Shown here: positions 63,495 to 64,000 of the stretch, piece after piece
How the letters are laid out: every line of letters begins with the position of its first letter
Numbering within the stretch: position 1 is the stretch's first letter
Notes under the pieces: model-generated
What the model was told of the DNA's origin: nothing
The model's input: the letters and a program-made list of their open reading frames with translations, nothing else
Databases searched by the model: none
Made by a program: the position numbers and the translations under genes
Source: Pseudoxanthomonas sp. PXM01
GTDB lineage: Bacteria; Pseudomonadota; Gammaproteobacteria; Xanthomonadales; Xanthomonadaceae
Assembly: GCF_014851815.1 (NCBI RefSeq)
Contig: NZ_JACVAJ010000001.1
Location: 434,001 to 498,000 of the forward strand
Reading direction: 5' to 3'
Length of the DNA stretch: 64,000 nucleotides

Positions 63495-64000
63495 CTAGTC
63501 GGCGGTCTTGCGGTAGGCGGCCAGCGCGCCTTCGCGACCGGCCGCCAGATCGGCGATCGGGAGCCAGGGATAGCCGGGCGCGAGCCTGGCCAGCACGTCG
63601 GGCTTCTGCCACGGCGCGAAACGCAGCGGCAGCGGCACCTCCGCCAGCTCCGGCACCCAGCGCGCGATGTAGCTGCCCTTCGGATCGAACTTCTCGGCCT
63701 GCGTGACCGGATTGAAGACGCGGAAGTACGGCGCGGCATCGGCCCCGGTGCCCGCGACCCACTGCCAGCCCAGCGTGTTGTTGGCCAGGTCGGCGTCGAC
63801 CAGCGTGTCCCAGAACCAGCGCGCACCGTGCAGCCAGTGGTAGCGCAGGTGCTTGGTCAGGTAGCTGGCGACGATCATGCGCACGCGGTTGTGCATGTAG
63901 CCGGTAGCCCACAGCTCGCGAAGGCCCGCGTCGATGATCGGCACGCCGGTACGACCCCGCTGCCAGGCCTGCATGGCGTCCGGATCCAGCTTCGCCCAGT
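63495..64000 (-). CDS. phrB: Deoxyribodipyrimidine photolyase, C-terminal part (5' end cut by window)
   Basis: The last 168 or so residues are visible; the frame is open to the window edge. Conserved FAD-binding blocks are WQRGRTGVPIIDAGLREL, GYMHNRVRMIVASYLTKHL, WFWDTLVDADLANNTLGWQW and FNPVTQAEKFDP. These define class I CPD photolyases, which repair UV dimers using light. The WANNxxxWQW-like block is DLANNTLGWQW. Class and start cannot be settled from the fragment. Confidence 0.9.
   Translation of the reverse strand, partial: WAKLDPDAMQAWQRGRTGVPIIDAGLRELWATGYMHNRVRMIVASYLTKHLRYHWLHGARWFWDTLVDADLANNTLGWQWVAGTGADAAPYFRVFNPVTQAEKFDPKGSYIARWVPELAEVPLPLRFAPWQKPDVLARLAPGYPWLPIADLAAGREGALAAYRKTAD

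Overview
The window is a GC-rich chromosomal segment of a gammaproteobacterium of the family Xanthomonadaceae (Lysobacteraceae). The strongest evidence is an almost complete rpf (regulation of pathogenicity factors / DSF quorum sensing) cluster in xanthomonad order: the aconitase gene acnA (rpfA), rpfB, rpfF, convergent rpfC-rpfG, lysS, prfB, a LytTR gene like rpfD, recJ, rpfE, greA and carAB. Divergent fur/omlA (bamE) and an hrcA-grpE-dnaK-dnaJ operon fit the same family. Genus cannot be fixed from the sequence; Pseudoxanthomonas, Stenotrophomonas or a close relative is plausible. The DNA looks like stable core chromosome: no IS element, integrase, prophage, CRISPR array, rRNA or tRNA was seen. 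The only RNA gene recognised is tmRNA.

Layout. 1-6 kb: end of a small exported protein, clpA and clpS, an exported protein, then nudJ-mnmA-hflD joined by abutting or overlapping codons. 6-12.3 kb: acnB and acnA flank a VapBC-type toxin-antitoxin pair. 12.3-31.4 kb: an S9 peptidase and two small envelope proteins, then the DSF system: rpfB (acyl-CoA ligase), rpfF (DSF synthase, both catalytic glutamates present), rpfC (hybrid sensor kinase) and rpfG (HD-GYP phosphodiesterase). After these come lysS, prfB with its programmed +1 frameshift, a TPR/GGDEF diguanylate cyclase, rpfD, an acyltransferase and recJ. 31.4-38.8 kb: a minus-strand run dapB, carA, DUF2059 protein, carB, greA, rpfE, recJ, mostly translationally coupled. 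38.8-49.8 kb: a GAF-EAL phosphodiesterase, an ACT-domain prephenate dehydrogenase-like protein, the heat-shock operon, recN, fur, bamE, rnfH, ratA and smpB. 50.5-55 kb: ssrA, then a four-gene coupled cassette (DUF3348, DUF802, MotB/OmpA-like, DUF2894). 55-64 kb: a NamZ-type muramidase divergent from an exported MurQ/GKRP-like protein, then tex, an OmpA lipoprotein, a WS/DGAT acyltransferase and a photolyase cut by the window end.

Functional themes. DSF signalling and cyclic-di-GMP turnover are concentrated here: RpfC/RpfG, one intact GGDEF enzyme and one intact EAL enzyme lie within 20 kb. smpB and ssrA sit together as the trans-translation pair. The 51-55 kb cassette encodes a predicted ion-driven motor (TolQ/MotA-like channel with a long coiled-coil tail, plus a MotB-like peptidoglycan-binding partner). 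It resembles the ZorAB part of Zorya phage defence, but its two partner genes are of unknown function; it is the best candidate for an undescribed system. A second candidate is the NamZ/exported MurQ-like pair. Three copies of a 22-nt palindromic REP-like repeat lie in intergenic gaps.
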